Source: Betaproteobacteria bacterium
GTDB lineage: Bacteria > Pseudomonadota > Gammaproteobacteria > Burkholderiales > Usitatibacteraceae
Direction: 5' to 3'
Length of the DNA: 64,000 bases
NCBI GenBank assembly: GCA_016708825.1
Contig: JADJEZ010000012.1
Coordinates: 1 to 64,000 of the forward strand
Shown: positions 8,264 through 17,778 of the stretch, one piece after another
How the letters are laid out: each line of letters begins with the position of its first letter
Position numbering within the stretch: position 1 is the first letter of the stretch
Program-made: the position numbers and the translations under genes
Notes under the pieces: generated by a model
Seen by the model: the letters and a program-made list of their open reading frames with translations, nothing else
The model's database searches: none
Told to the model about the DNA's origin: nothing

Positions 8264-10168
8264 TCACCGAGCGGCCGCGGCGTCCGCCTGCGCAGTTACC
8301 CACAACCAGTCCTCCTCGAGCTGGGCGATGCGCGCAGCCAGCTCGCCGTGGCGCTTCGAGCGCAGGGTGAGCTCTTCCCGCATCTCGCTTCCCTCGTAGG
8401 CCTGGCCGGAGGCGAGCCACGCATCGAGTGACGCCTTCTCGGGCTGGAGCTTCGCGAGCTCCGCCTCGATCGCGCGGATCCTCTTCTCGAAGGGCTTCTT
8501 CGCGTCGGCGAGCTTCTGCCGCGCCTCGGCCTCGGCCCGCTTCTGCGTTTTGCGGTCCACGCTCTTGCCCGCCTCCGCCGGCTTCGAGCCGCGAGATCGG
8601 TACTGCCGCGACCATTCGCGGTAGCCGTCGAGGTCGCCGTCGAACGGCGCCACGCTCCCGTCGGCCACGAGCCACCACTGGTCGGTCGCCGACTCCAGCA
8701 GGTGCCGGTCGTGGGCGACGACGATGAGCGTGCCTTCGAAATCCTGGAGCGCCTGCGCGAGGGCCTCGCGCATCTCGATGTCGAGGTGGTTCGTGGGTTC
8801 GTCGAGCACCAGGAGGTTGGGCCGTTCCCACACGATGAGGGCGAGCGCCAGCCTCGCCTTCTCGCCGCCGGAGAGGTCCGCCACGCGCTGGAAGACCTGG
8901 TCGCCGCGGAAGTCGAATCCGCCGAGGAAGTTGCGCAGCTCCTGCTCGCGAACTCCCGGGGCGAGGCGCGCGAGGTGCCACATCACGCTCTCCTCGAGCC
9001 GCAATTTTTCCACCTGGTGCTGCGCGAAGTAACCGATGCGCAGGTCCGGCGAGCGGATGATCTCGCCTGCCACCGGCGGCAGGTCGCCGACGATGGTTTT
9101 GAGGAGCGTGGACTTGCCCGCGCCGTTGGGACCCAGCAACCCGATGGCTTCCCCGAGGTACACGCTCCACTCGACGCCCGAGACCACCGCCTTGTCGCCG
9201 TAGCCCGCGTCGGCCTCGGCCACGCGGAAGAGGAGCTTGGGCTTCACGGGCGGCGGCCGGAAGGCGAAGGTGAAGGGAGAATCGACGTGGGCCGCGGCGA
9301 TGATCTCGAGCTTTTCCAGCGCCTTGATGCGGCTCTGCGCCTGGCGCGCCTTGGTGGCCTTGGCGCGAAAGCGGTCGATGAAGGCGTGCAGGTGGGCGAC
9401 GGTGCGCTGCTGGCGCTCGAAGGCCGATTGCTGCTGCGCGAGGCGCTCGGAGCGCTGCCGCTCGAAGGCGGAATAGTTGCCCGCGTAGGTGGTGAGCTTC
9501 TGCGCGTCCACGTGCACGATCGCGCCCACCACGGAGTCGAGGAACTCGCGATCGTGGGTGATGAGAAGCAGCGCGCCGGGATAGGCCTTCAGCCAGTCCT
9601 CGAGCCACATCACGGCGTCGAGATCCAGGTGATTGGTGGGCTCGTCGAGGAGCAAGAGGTCCGAGCGGCACATGAGGGCGCGGGCGAGGTTCAGGCGCAT
9701 GCGCCAGCCGCCGGAGAAGGTCGCGACCGCGGCTGCCTCGGCCTCGGGCGAAAAGCCCAGCCCCGACATGAGCGCCTGCGCGCGCGACTTCGCGGTGTAG
9801 CCGCCAATCTCGTCGTAGTGCGCGTGCAGGTGCGCGGCGCGCTCGCCCTCCTCGTGCGCGTTCTCGGCCTCCTGGATCGCCGCCTCGACTTCGCGCAGTT
9901 CCGCGTCTCCGTCCATCACGAAGTCGAGCGCGGCGCGGTCGGTATCGTGCAGTTCCTGGGCTACGTGGGCGAGAACCCAGCGCGCCGGCAGCTCCAGCGC
10001 GCCCGCGTCCTGGTGCAGCTCGCCCAGGATCAGCGCGAAGAGGCTCGACTTGCCGCTTCCGTTGGCGCCCACGAGCCCCACGCGGTGGCCCGGAAACACC
10101 GTGGCGGAGGCATCCTTCAGCAGCACGCGCGCGCCGCGGGCCAGCGTGATGTCGGCGAGGCGCAGCAC
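8264..10168 (-). CDS. yheS: ABC-F family ATPase, YheS-like
   Basis: 634 residues with two ATP-binding cassettes and no membrane domain. Cassette 1 has GANGSGKSS and LLLDEPTNHLDLDAVMWLE; cassette 2 has GPNGAGKST, LSGGEKARLALALIVW and LDEPTNHLDIEMREAL. A charged linker (FRAKATKARQAQSRIKALEKLE) and a coiled-coil C-terminus follow the ABC-F plan. These proteins act on ribosomes and modulate translation. The GTG start at 10168 overlaps the xthA stop by one base (TAGTG), so the two genes are probably co-translated; a longer in-frame N-terminus would only shadow xthA. Confidence 0.9.
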   Translation of the reverse strand: MLRLADITLARGARVLLKDASATVFPGHRVGLVGANGSGKSSLFALILGELHQDAGALELPARWVLAHVAQELHDTDRAALDFVMDGDAELREVEAAIQEAENAHEEGERAAHLHAHYDEIGGYTAKSRAQALMSGLGFSPEAEAAAVATFSGGWRMRLNLARALMCRSDLLLLDEPTNHLDLDAVMWLEDWLKAYPGALLLITHDREFLDSVVGAIVHVDAQKLTTYAGNYSAFERQRSERLAQQQSAFERQQRTVAHLHAFIDRFRAKATKARQAQSRIKALEKLEIIAAAHVDSPFTFAFRPPPVKPKLLFRVAEADAGYGDKAVVSGVEWSVYLGEAIGLLGPNGAGKSTLLKTIVGDLPPVAGEIIRSPDLRIGYFAQHQVEKLRLEESVMWHLARLAPGVREQELRNFLGGFDFRGDQVFQRVADLSGGEKARLALALIVWERPNLLVLDEPTNHLDIEMREALAQALQDFEGTLIVVAHDRHLLESATDQWWLVADGSVAPFDGDLDGYREWSRQYRSRGSKPAEAGKSVDRKTQKRAEAEARQKLADAKKPFEKRIRAIEAELAKLQPEKASLDAWLASGQAYEGSEMREELTLRSKRHGELAARIAQLEEDWLWVTAQADAAAAR

Positions 10169-10941
10169 TAGAGCGCCACGCCGTAGTCGATCGTGAGCGG
10201 CGCGTGGTCGGAGAAGGGCCGCGCCGTGTAGATGCGCGCCGCCTCGGCCGTGCGCGCGATCCCCGGCGTGGCGATGTGGTAGTCGAGGCGCCAGCCGACG
10301 TTGTTTTCCCGTGCGCGCCCGCGGGCGGACCACCAGGTGTATTGCTCCGGGCGGGGGTCGAGCGCGCGGAAGACATCGACGAAACCCACGCGGTCGAAGA
10401 TCTCAGTGAGCCAGGCGCGCTCCTCGGGGAGGAACCCTGAGTTCTTCCGGTTCTCGCGCCAGTTCTTCAGGTCGATCTCCCGGTGGGCGATGTTCCAGTC
10501 GCCGCACAGGACGAATTCCCGCCCCGAGGCGCGCATTTCCCCGAGCTTCGGCAGGAAGCGCTTCATGAAGGAGAACTTGCGCGCCTGCGCTTCCTCGGAC
10601 GACGACCCCGAGGGCACGTAGACCGAGACCACGGAGAGGTTCCCGTAGTCGAGCTGGAGGTAGCGGCCCTGGGCGTCGATGTCGGGGATGCCCAGCCCGA
10701 TGACGACGCGGTCGGGCTCCTTCCTCGCGTAGATCGCCACACCGCTGTAGCCCTTCTTCTCGGCGGGGTGGAAGAAGGCGTGGAGCTTCGCCGGGGCGAG
10801 GATCGCCTTCGGGAGATCCGCCTCCTGCGCCTTGATCTCCTGGACGCAGACGAGGTCGGCCTTCTGGCGCTTCATCCAGTCGAGGAAGCCCTTGGTGGTG
10901 GCCGAGCGGATGCCGTTGGCGTTGAGGGTGACGATGCGCAC
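10168..10941 (-). CDS. xthA: Exodeoxyribonuclease III (copy 1)
   Basis: 257 residues of the exonuclease-endonuclease-phosphatase fold: N-terminal MRIVTLNANGIRSA, VCVQEIKAQ with the metal-binding Glu, GYSGVAIYAR, GDWNIAH with the catalytic Asp-Asn, and the final SDHAPLTIDY with Asp-His. It cuts at abasic sites and degrades 3' ends during base-excision repair. A second, different member is at 47977. It is divergent from pyrE, an arrangement common in betaproteobacteria. Confidence 0.93.
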   Translation of the reverse strand: MRIVTLNANGIRSATTKGFLDWMKRQKADLVCVQEIKAQEADLPKAILAPAKLHAFFHPAEKKGYSGVAIYARKEPDRVVIGLGIPDIDAQGRYLQLDYGNLSVVSVYVPSGSSSEEAQARKFSFMKRFLPKLGEMRASGREFVLCGDWNIAHREIDLKNWRENRKNSGFLPEERAWLTEIFDRVGFVDVFRALDPRPEQYTWWSARGRARENNVGWRLDYHIATPGIARTAEAARIYTARPFSDHAPLTIDYGVAL

Positions 10942-10992
10942 GCTGAAGTTCGTTTCCGAGGGAGGATTTGGGTGAAAATAGCCAGCATTCTA

Positions 10993-11670
10993 ATGGCCCC
11001 GACCCCCATGGACGCCGCCAACCCCGCCGCCGGCCAGGAATTCCGCCGCCAGTTCCTCGAATTCGCCATCCGCGTGGGGGTGCTGCGCTTCGGGGAATTC
11101 AAGACCAAGGCAGGACGCCTTTCCCCCTACTTCTTCAATGCGGGGCTCTTCCACGACGGGGCGAGCCTCGGGGAGCTTTCCCGCTACTACGCCCAGGCCG
11201 CCCTAGCCTCGGGAATCGCCTTCGACCTCCTCTTCGGGCCGGCCTACAAGGGCATCACGCTCGCCGCGGCCACCGCGATCGCACTGGCCCAAATGGGTCA
11301 CAATGTGCCGTTCTCCTACAATCGCAAGGAGGCCAAGGACCATGGTGAAGGCGGAAACGTCGTCGGCGCCCCCCTGCGGGGCCGTGTGCTGATCATCGAC
11401 GACGTGATTTCGGCCGGAACTTCGATCCGGGAGTCCGAGGCGATGATCCGGGCCGCCGGCGCCGAGCCGGCTGGCGTGCTAATTGCATTGGACCGTCAGG
11501 AACGGGGGCAGGGGGCTATGTCCGCCACCCAGGAAGTCAGCCGAAACCACGGCATCCCCGTTACAGCGATTGCAACGCTGGACGACCTGCTCGCCACCCT
11601 GCGATCGCGAGCGGACCTGAAGGATCGCATCCCCGCCATCGAGGAGTACCGGCGGCAATACGGGGCATGA
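10993..11670 (+). CDS. pyrE: Orotate phosphoribosyltransferase
   Basis: About 225 residues. The PRPP-binding motif RVLIIDDVISAGTSIRESE and the flexible catalytic loop YNRKEAKDHGEGG are intact, as is the N-terminal FGEFKTKAGRLSPYFFNAG. It converts orotate to OMP, the fifth step of UMP synthesis; pyrB, pyrR and a pyrC-like gene lie at 51.4-54.2 kb. The start is ambiguous: ATG 10993, ATG 11008 and an upstream GTG at 10971 are all in frame. I list the first ATG. Confidence 0.93.
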   Translation: MAPTPMDAANPAAGQEFRRQFLEFAIRVGVLRFGEFKTKAGRLSPYFFNAGLFHDGASLGELSRYYAQAALASGIAFDLLFGPAYKGITLAAATAIALAQMGHNVPFSYNRKEAKDHGEGGNVVGAPLRGRVLIIDDVISAGTSIRESEAMIRAAGAEPAGVLIALDRQERGQGAMSATQEVSRNHGIPVTAIATLDDLLATLRSRADLKDRIPAIEEYRRQYGA

Positions 11671-11737
11671 CCCCACAACAGGCTTTTCGGTGCACGGACG
11701 CGTTAGACGCCCGGCGCCAGGCGCAAAGGAAAAGGCA

Positions 11738-12466
11738 ATGAAGATCCTGCTGATCTTGGCAATGCTCGTGGCACCGGCCGCTCACGCGGCCTACAAGTGC
11801 AAGGACGAAAAAGGCATCACCCACATCGGCGACACGCCCCCGGCGGGTTGCGCCAAGGTGGTGATGTACGAAATCACGCGCTCCGGAAACATCCTCCGCA
11901 AGATCGACCCCACGCCCACGGGCGAGGAGATCCAGGCGCGGATGGAGGAGGCGGCGCGCCAGAAGGAGGCGGCGAAGCTCGCCGCGGAGCAGCGCCGCAA
12001 GGACATCGCCTTGCTGGCCACCTACACCTCCGAGAAGGACATCGACACCTCGCGGGACCTGAACCTCCAGCCGATCGATGCGCGGATCCTCAGCGCGAAG
12101 GAAAGGTCGGCGGCCGTCGAGGAACGCCAGAAGGAGCTCGACGCGGAGCTCGAGTTCTACAAGGCCGGCAAGAGCAAGTCCGCGAGCAAGGTCCGGGACA
12201 TCCCCCCGCAGCTGAAGGCCGACCTCGAGCGCACCGCCAAGGAAAAGGCTTCGCTCGCCGCGGCGGTCGCGAGCTACCAGCGGGAACTGCTCGACGTCCG
12301 CGATCGCTACGACGCCGACAAGAAGCGCTGGGTGGAGCTGAAGCAGATGCACCGCGAGGGCAGGCTCGACCTGCGCGACCCCCGCGAGGTCGAGGCGTCC
12401 CGGAAGGGCGAGCCCACGAAGACGGGCGTGAAGAAATACAACCTCTACCTCGTTCCGGCGAACTGA
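11738..12466 (+). CDS. Periplasmic DUF4124-domain protein with coiled coil
   Basis: 242 residues. Signal peptide (MKILLILAMLVAPAAHA) then the DUF4124 motif YKCKDEKGITHIGDTPPAGC. The rest is long, charged and helical (EEIQARMEEAARQKEAAKLAAEQRRKD and KADLERTAKEKASLAAAVASYQREL), probably coiled coil. AAAGGA lies before the ATG. Three other DUF4124 proteins are in the window (26152, 42062, 48789). The molecular role of the family is not known; a periplasmic or envelope location is inferred. Confidence 0.8.
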   Translation: MKILLILAMLVAPAAHAAYKCKDEKGITHIGDTPPAGCAKVVMYEITRSGNILRKIDPTPTGEEIQARMEEAARQKEAAKLAAEQRRKDIALLATYTSEKDIDTSRDLNLQPIDARILSAKERSAAVEERQKELDAELEFYKAGKSKSASKVRDIPPQLKADLERTAKEKASLAAAVASYQRELLDVRDRYDADKKRWVELKQMHREGRLDLRDPREVEASRKGEPTKTGVKKYNLYLVPAN

Positions 12467-12478
12467 CCGGGCGCGCGC

Positions 12479-13909
12479 CTAGCCCAGCCTCGCCTTCAGG
12501 ATCGCATTCGCCTGCGCGGGGTTCGCCTTGCCCTGCGAGGCCTTCATCACCTGCCCCACCAGCGCGTTGAAGGCCTTCTCCTTGCCCGCCCGGTAATCGT
12601 CGACGAGCTTCGCGTTGGCGGCGAGCACCTGGTCCACGATCGCCTCGATGGCCCCCGCGTCGGAAATCTGCCGCAGGCCGCGCTTCTCGATGATCGCGTC
12701 GGCCGCGCCTTCGCCCGCGGCCATCGACTCGAAGACGTCCTTGGCCGTCTTGCCCGACACGGTGCCGTCGAGTACCCGCTGCACCAGCCCCGCCAGCGCG
12801 GCGGGCCCGACCGGGCTCGCGTCGGCCTCGACTTCCAGCCGGTTCAGGAGCGCGGAGAGTTCCCCGAGCACCCAGGAGGCGCACGCCTTCGGCTCGCCTC
12901 CGACCCCGCGTACCACCTGCTCGTAGTAGGTCGCCAGCGCCTTCGAGGAGGTGAGCGTCGTCGCGTCCGCCTCCGGGAGGCCGTGGTCGGCCGCGAACCG
13001 GGCCCGCATCGCCGCGGGCAGCTCCGGCAGGGCGGCCCGGACGGACTCGATCCATTCCGGCGCGATCTCGAGCGGCAGCAGGTCCGGATCGGGAAAATAG
13101 CGGTAGTCGTGCGCATCCTCCTTGGAGCGCATCGCGCGGGTCTCGCCCTTCTGCGGGTCCCACAGGCGGGTTTCCTGGCGGACCTTGCCGCCATCCTCGA
13201 TCAGCTCGACCTGGCGGCGCGCCTCGAACTCGATCGCCTTCTCGAGGAAGCGGAAGGAGTTGAGGTTCTTGATCTCGCAGCGCGTGCCGAGGGTCTGCGA
13301 GCCCGCGGGCCGCACGGACACGTTGGCGTCGCAGCGGAAGGAGCCCTCCTGCATGTTGCCGTCGCAGATGCCGATCCAGCGCACCAGCGCGTGCAGCGTC
13401 TTCGCGTAGGCGACCGCTTCCCTCGCGCTGCGCATGTCCGGCTCCGTGACGATCTCGAGCAGCGGCGTGCCCGCGCGGTTCAGGTCGATGCCGCTCATGC
13501 CGTGGAAGTCCTCGTGCAGGCTCTTGCCCGCATCCTCCTCGAGGTGGGCGCGCGTGAGGCGCACGCGCTTCTCGGCACCATCGACCGCCACGAGCACCTC
13601 GCCTCCGACCACCACGGGCAGCTCGAACTGGCTGATCTGGTAGCCCTTCGGCAGGTCCGGGTAGAAGTAGTTCTTGCGCGCGAACACGCTCCTCGGCGCG
13701 ATCCGCCCGCCCACCGCGAGGCCAAAGCGGATGGCGCGCTCGACGGCCGCCTTGTTGAGCACGGGAAGCACGCCGGGGAGCGCGATGTCCACGGCGCTCG
13801 CCTGCGTGTTGGGCGCCGCGCCGAATGCCGTCGATGCCCCCGAGAAGATCTTCGAGACGGTCGAGAGCTGCGCGTGGGTTTCCAGCCCGATGACGATTTC
13901 CCACACCAT
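12479..13909 (-). CDS. gatB: Asp-tRNA(Asn)/Glu-tRNA(Gln) amidotransferase subunit B
   Basis: 476 residues. It begins MVWEIVIGLETHAQL and carries the GatB landmarks ARKNYFYPDLPKGYQISQFE, CDANVSVRP and EIKNLNSFRF, then the YqeY-like C-terminal tail ending in ANAILKARLG. GatB binds the mischarged tRNA and activates it with ATP within GatCAB. It follows gatA with a two-base gap. The frame is open far upstream, but that part is antisense-like shadow of gatA. Confidence 0.95.
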   Translation of the reverse strand: MVWEIVIGLETHAQLSTVSKIFSGASTAFGAAPNTQASAVDIALPGVLPVLNKAAVERAIRFGLAVGGRIAPRSVFARKNYFYPDLPKGYQISQFELPVVVGGEVLVAVDGAEKRVRLTRAHLEEDAGKSLHEDFHGMSGIDLNRAGTPLLEIVTEPDMRSAREAVAYAKTLHALVRWIGICDGNMQEGSFRCDANVSVRPAGSQTLGTRCEIKNLNSFRFLEKAIEFEARRQVELIEDGGKVRQETRLWDPQKGETRAMRSKEDAHDYRYFPDPDLLPLEIAPEWIESVRAALPELPAAMRARFAADHGLPEADATTLTSSKALATYYEQVVRGVGGEPKACASWVLGELSALLNRLEVEADASPVGPAALAGLVQRVLDGTVSGKTAKDVFESMAAGEGAADAIIEKRGLRQISDAGAIEAIVDQVLAANAKLVDDYRAGKEKAFNALVGQVMKASQGKANPAQANAILKARLG

Positions 13910-13911
13910 GG

Positions 13912-15369
13912 TCAGTCGATCCCCGGCGGCCGGCGGCGGTGCCAGTCGGTCGCCTGCTGGAACTGATGCGCGACGTTCAGCATCCGCGCCTCGTCGAAAT
14001 GCCTGCCGATCACCTGCAGGCCGACCGGCAGGCCCCCCGCGCCGAATCCGCAGGGCACCGACAGGCCCGGCAGGCCCGCGAGGTTCACCGAGATCGTGTA
14101 GAGGTCCTCGAGGTACATCTGCACCGGGTCGCTCGACTTCGCCCCGATCGGGAAGGCCACCGCGGGCGCCGCCGGCCCCGCGATCACGTCGCAGTCCCGG
14201 AACGCCTCGGTGAAGTCGCGCGCGATGAGCCGGCGCACCTTCTGCGCCTGCAGGTAGTAGGCGTCGTAGTAGCCGTGGGAAAGCACGTAGGTGCCCACGA
14301 GGATCCGGCGCTGCACCTCGGCGCCGAACCCCTCGGCGCGGCTCTTGCGGTACATGTCGTCGAGATCCGCGTAGCCGGACGCGCGGTGGCCATAGCGCAC
14401 GCCGTCGAAGCGCGAGAGGTTCGAGGAGGCTTCCGCCGGCGCGATCACGTAGTACACCGGGACGGCGAGCGCCTGGTTGGGCAGGCTCACCTCGACGGTC
14501 GTGGCACCCAGGCGCCCGAGCTCGGCGATCGCCGCATTCACGCAAGCGGCGACATCGGCCGAGAGGTCGGCGGTGAAGTATTGCTTCGGCAGCCCCACGC
14601 GCAGGCCCGCCAGGGGCTTGGCGAGATCGCGGGCGTAGTCCTCCTTCGGCCGTTCGATGCTGGTGGAGTCGCGCTCGTCGAACCCGGCCATGACATTGAG
14701 CATCAGCGCGAGGTCCTCCGCGGACTTGCCGAGGGCGCCACCCTGGTCGAGCGACGAGGCGAAGGCGACCATGCCGTAGCGCGACACCGCGCCGTAGGTC
14801 GGCCGGATGCCCGCGGTGCCCGTGTGCGAAGCCGGCTGGCGGATCGACCCGCCGGTGTCGGTGCCGGTGGCGGCGGGGACGAGGCGCGCGGCGACCGCCG
14901 CCGCCGAGCCGCCGGAACTCCCGCCCGGCACCCGCGTGGTGTCCCAGGGGTTCCGCGCCGGGCCGAAGAACGAGTTCTCGTTGGACGAGCCCATGGCGAA
15001 CTCGTCCATGTTGGCCTTGCCCACCAGCACGGCGCCGGCACGGTCGAACTGCTCGACCACGTGGGCATCGTAGGGCGAGACGAAGTCGGCGAGCATGCGC
15101 GAGCCGCAGGTGGTCTTCCACCCCTTCGCGCAGAAAAGATCCTTGTGCGCGATCGGGATGCCGGTCAGGGCCTCCGCTTTCCCCGCGGCCAGCCGGGCGT
15201 CGGCCGCGCGCGCCGAGGCGAGCGCCTTGTCCTCGTCGACGGTGATGAAGGCGTTCAAGCCCGGGTCCAGCCTCGCGATGCGCCCGAGGAAGAGCCGCGT
15301 GAGTTCCTCGCTCGAGACCTTGCGGTCGCGAAGCCGGGCAGCGAGGGCGGAGAGCGGGAGATCGAACAT
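13912..15369 (-). CDS. gatA: Asp-tRNA(Asn)/Glu-tRNA(Gln) amidotransferase subunit A
   Basis: 485 residues of the amidase-signature family. The catalytic Lys (IPIAHKDLFCAKG) and the Ser-rich loop (RVPGGSSGGSAAAVAARLV, then TDTGGSIRQPAS) are intact. GatA releases ammonia from glutamine for transfer to the tRNA-bound Asp or Glu. It lies between gatC and gatB in the usual order gatC-gatA-gatB and starts 44 bases after the reconstructed gatC stop. Confidence 0.96.
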   Translation of the reverse strand: MFDLPLSALAARLRDRKVSSEELTRLFLGRIARLDPGLNAFITVDEDKALASARAADARLAAGKAEALTGIPIAHKDLFCAKGWKTTCGSRMLADFVSPYDAHVVEQFDRAGAVLVGKANMDEFAMGSSNENSFFGPARNPWDTTRVPGGSSGGSAAAVAARLVPAATGTDTGGSIRQPASHTGTAGIRPTYGAVSRYGMVAFASSLDQGGALGKSAEDLALMLNVMAGFDERDSTSIERPKEDYARDLAKPLAGLRVGLPKQYFTADLSADVAACVNAAIAELGRLGATTVEVSLPNQALAVPVYYVIAPAEASSNLSRFDGVRYGHRASGYADLDDMYRKSRAEGFGAEVQRRILVGTYVLSHGYYDAYYLQAQKVRRLIARDFTEAFRDCDVIAGPAAPAVAFPIGAKSSDPVQMYLEDLYTISVNLAGLPGLSVPCGFGAGGLPVGLQVIGRHFDEARMLNVAHQFQQATDWHRRRPPGID

Positions 15370-15413
15370 GCGCGGTGTCGGGGCGCGGCGACCGGCCGCG
15401 GCCGCCGGCAGGA

Positions 15414-15697
15414 CTACTCGAAACCTTCGGCACGAGGTAGAGCCCGTCCTCGACCTGCGGCGCGGTGAACTGGAATGCGCCGTGCTGGTCGGACTCGGTG
15501 ACGCGATCCTCCCGCAGGCGCTGGGTCACGTCGATCGCGTGCGCCATGGGCTCGATGCCGGTGGTGTCGATGGCGCGCATCCGCTCGATCAGTTCGAAGA
15601 TGGCGTTGAGTTGATGTTGCACCGCAGCAAGGCCCGCGTCCGGGATCTCGATCCGGGCCAGGTCGGCGATGCGGCGGACTTCATCGTGGGACAGCAT
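15414..15697 (-). CDS. gatC: Asp-tRNA(Asn)/Glu-tRNA(Gln) amidotransferase subunit C, apparent frameshift just before the stop
   Basis: It begins MLSHDEVRRIADLARIEI and shows the conserved GatC core (MAHAIDVTQRLREDRVTES) ending EDGLYLVPKV. GatC proteins end within two or three residues of this point. Here the frame reads on without a stop, but adding one base at the T-run near 15422 gives PKV-x-E-stop with TAG at 15414-15416, and the length then becomes a whole number of codons (94 residues). The damage therefore looks like a lost base in a homopolymer. GatC holds GatA and GatB together. Confidence 0.85.
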
Positions 15698-15739
15698 GCG
15701 AAATGCGCTCTAAGGCCTTAATTCATCGTGATTTTGGGC

Positions 15740-15745
15740 TATTAT
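15740..15745 (+). promoter_or_regulatory. Possible -10 element upstream of mreB
   Basis: TATTAT in the 104-base gap between the divergent gatC and mreB starts; no good -35 box is seen. Confidence 0.25.
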
Positions 15746-15801
15746 AGGCGACCCCCGCAGCCCGGGGATAGTCGGCAGCCCGAATTCCTTTACGGATCAA
15801 G

Positions 15802-16845
15802 ATGTTCTCATTCGTTTCCAAGTACTTTTCCACCGATCTCGCGATCGACCTCGGCACCGCCAACACGCTGATCTACGTTCGCGGCAAGGGCGTCGTCCTG
15901 GACGAGCCCTCCGTCGTCGCCATCCGCCAGGAAGGCGGGCCCAGCGGCAAGAAGACCATCCAGGCGGTGGGCCTGGGCGCCAAGCAGATGCTCGGGCGCA
16001 CGCCGGGCAACATCACGGCCATCCGCCCGATGAAGGACGGCGTGATCGCGGACTTCACGATCACGGAGCAGATGCTCAAGTACTTCATCAAGAAGATCCA
16101 CGACAACCAGTGGTTCCGGCCGAGCCCGCGCATCGTGATCTGCGTGCCCTACGGCTCCACCCAGGTCGAGCGACGCGCGATTCGCGAGAGCGCCATCGGC
16201 GCGGGCGCGAGCCAGGTGTTCCTCATCGAGGAACCCATGGCGGCGGCCATCGGCGCCGACCTCCCCATCGCGGAGGCCACGGGCTCGATGGTGGTCGATG
16301 TCGGCGGCGGCACCACGGAGGTGGGCGTGATCTCGCTCGGCGGGATCGTCTACTCGAATTCCGTGCGCGTCGGCGGCGACAAGTTCGACGAAGCCATCAT
16401 CAACTACATCCGCCGCAACTACGGCATGCTCATCGGGGAATCGACGGCGGAGAACATCAAGAAGACCATCGGCTCCGCCTTCCCGGGCTCGGAAGTGCGC
16501 GAGATGGAAGTCAAGGGCCGCAACCTCGCCGAAGGCATCCCGCGCTCGTTCACGATTTCGTCGAACGAGATCCTCGAAGCGCTCACCGATCCGCTCAATT
16601 CCATCGTCTCCGCCGTGAAGAGCGCCCTCGAGCAGACCCCGCCCGAACTCGGCGCGGACATCGCCGAGAAGGGCATGGTGCTCACCGGCGGCGGCGCGCT
16701 CCTGCGCGAGCTCGACCGCCTGCTCATGGAGGAAACGGGCCTGCCGGTGATCGTCGCCGACGACCCGCTCACCTGCGTGGTCCGCGGCTCCGGCCGCGCG
16801 CTCGAGGAGATGGACAAGCTCGGAACGGTGTTCACGAACGACTGA
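15802..16845 (+). CDS. mreB: Rod shape-determining actin homologue MreB
   Basis: 347 residues, full length. Actin-fold phosphate loops are clear: DLAIDLGTANTLIY and MVVDVGGGTTEVGVIS, and VLTGGGALLRELDRLL for adenosine binding. MreB forms membrane-bound filaments that organise the elongasome. First gene of a forward run mreB-mreC-mreD-mrdA-rodA-rlpA-dacA. Confidence 0.98.
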   Translation: MFSFVSKYFSTDLAIDLGTANTLIYVRGKGVVLDEPSVVAIRQEGGPSGKKTIQAVGLGAKQMLGRTPGNITAIRPMKDGVIADFTITEQMLKYFIKKIHDNQWFRPSPRIVICVPYGSTQVERRAIRESAIGAGASQVFLIEEPMAAAIGADLPIAEATGSMVVDVGGGTTEVGVISLGGIVYSNSVRVGGDKFDEAIINYIRRNYGMLIGESTAENIKKTIGSAFPGSEVREMEVKGRNLAEGIPRSFTISSNEILEALTDPLNSIVSAVKSALEQTPPELGADIAEKGMVLTGGGALLRELDRLLMEETGLPVIVADDPLTCVVRGSGRALEEMDKLGTVFTND

Positions 16846-16860
16846 CGCCGAAGCGATCGC

Positions 16861-17778
16861 GTGCACCGCGAGCCGCCTCCGTTCTTCCACCGCGGGCCCA
16901 GCCCGCTCGCGCGCCTCACGTTCTTCGCGCTGCTCGCGATCGCGACGATGATCGCCGACCATCGCTTCGGCGCCCTGGAGGCGGTGCGGCTGTCGCTCTC
17001 CGTCCTCGTCCACCCCGTCCAGCAGCTCGCCGGCGCTCCGGCCACCGCTCTCGCGCGCGTGGGAGAGTACTTTTCCTCCCAGGACCGGCTGCTGCGCGAG
17101 AACGAGGAGCTGAAGGCGAAGCTCCTCGAGTTCGCGGCCGCGGCGCAGCAATCGAAGCTGCTGCAGGCCGAGCAGGACCACTTCCTCGCCATGACGCCCG
17201 CGCGGAGCCGCTTCGCCGCGGACGGCCTGCTCGCGGAGATCCTCTCCCACGGGCGCAACCCCTTCGTGCGCAAGCTCGTCCTCGACAAGGGGCTCACCCA
17301 GGGCATCAAGTCCGGCATGCCGGTCATCGACGACGCGGGCGTGGTCGGGCAGGTCACCGCGGTGGGCACCTTCACGAGCGAGGCCACGCTCCTCACGGAA
17401 AAGGACCAGTCGGTGCCGGTGATGCTCACGCGCAACGGCCTGCGCGCGATCGCCGTGGGATCCGGCAAGGACGGCTCCATCGACGTGCCCTTCATGCCGG
17501 TCTCGGCGGACATCCAGAACGGCGATCTCTTCGTGACTTCGGGCATCGACGGCACCTACCCCGCCGGGCTCGTGGTCGCACGCGTGACGGCAGTGGAGAA
17601 GAACGCGGCCTACGTCTTCGCCAAGATCACCGCGAAGCCCGCGGCCGGCGTGGACAACCACCGCTTCGTGCGCATCCTCACGGCCACGCGGCCCGCCAGC
17701 CCGCCCCCGCCGACGCAGGCCGACGAGAGACGACCCGTAAAGGAACGTCCGCCCGGGAAGGGGCGGCGCCAGCCATGA
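16861..17778 (+). CDS. mreC: Rod shape-determining protein MreC
   Basis: 305 residues starting at GTG. One N-terminal membrane span (LTFFALLAIATMIADHRF), a coiled-coil segment (LLRENEELKAKLLEFAAAAQQ) and the beta-barrel domain with DKGLTQGIKSGMPVIDDAGVVGQV. The C-terminus is a Pro/Arg-rich tail. MreC links MreB filaments to PBP2 in the periplasm. The stop overlaps the mreD start (ATGA). Confidence 0.95.
   Translation: MHREPPPFFHRGPSPLARLTFFALLAIATMIADHRFGALEAVRLSLSVLVHPVQQLAGAPATALARVGEYFSSQDRLLRENEELKAKLLEFAAAAQQSKLLQAEQDHFLAMTPARSRFAADGLLAEILSHGRNPFVRKLVLDKGLTQGIKSGMPVIDDAGVVGQVTAVGTFTSEATLLTEKDQSVPVMLTRNGLRAIAVGSGKDGSIDVPFMPVSADIQNGDLFVTSGIDGTYPAGLVVARVTAVEKNAAYVFAKITAKPAAGVDNHRFVRILTATRPASPPPPTQADERRPVKERPPGKGRRQP

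Noticed and set aside
12479..15697. A single 1072-residue frame running from gatC to gatB
   Set aside because: The middle is antisense-like shadow of gatA; gatC and gatB are separate genes joined by the gatC frameshift and lack of stops in GC-rich DNA.
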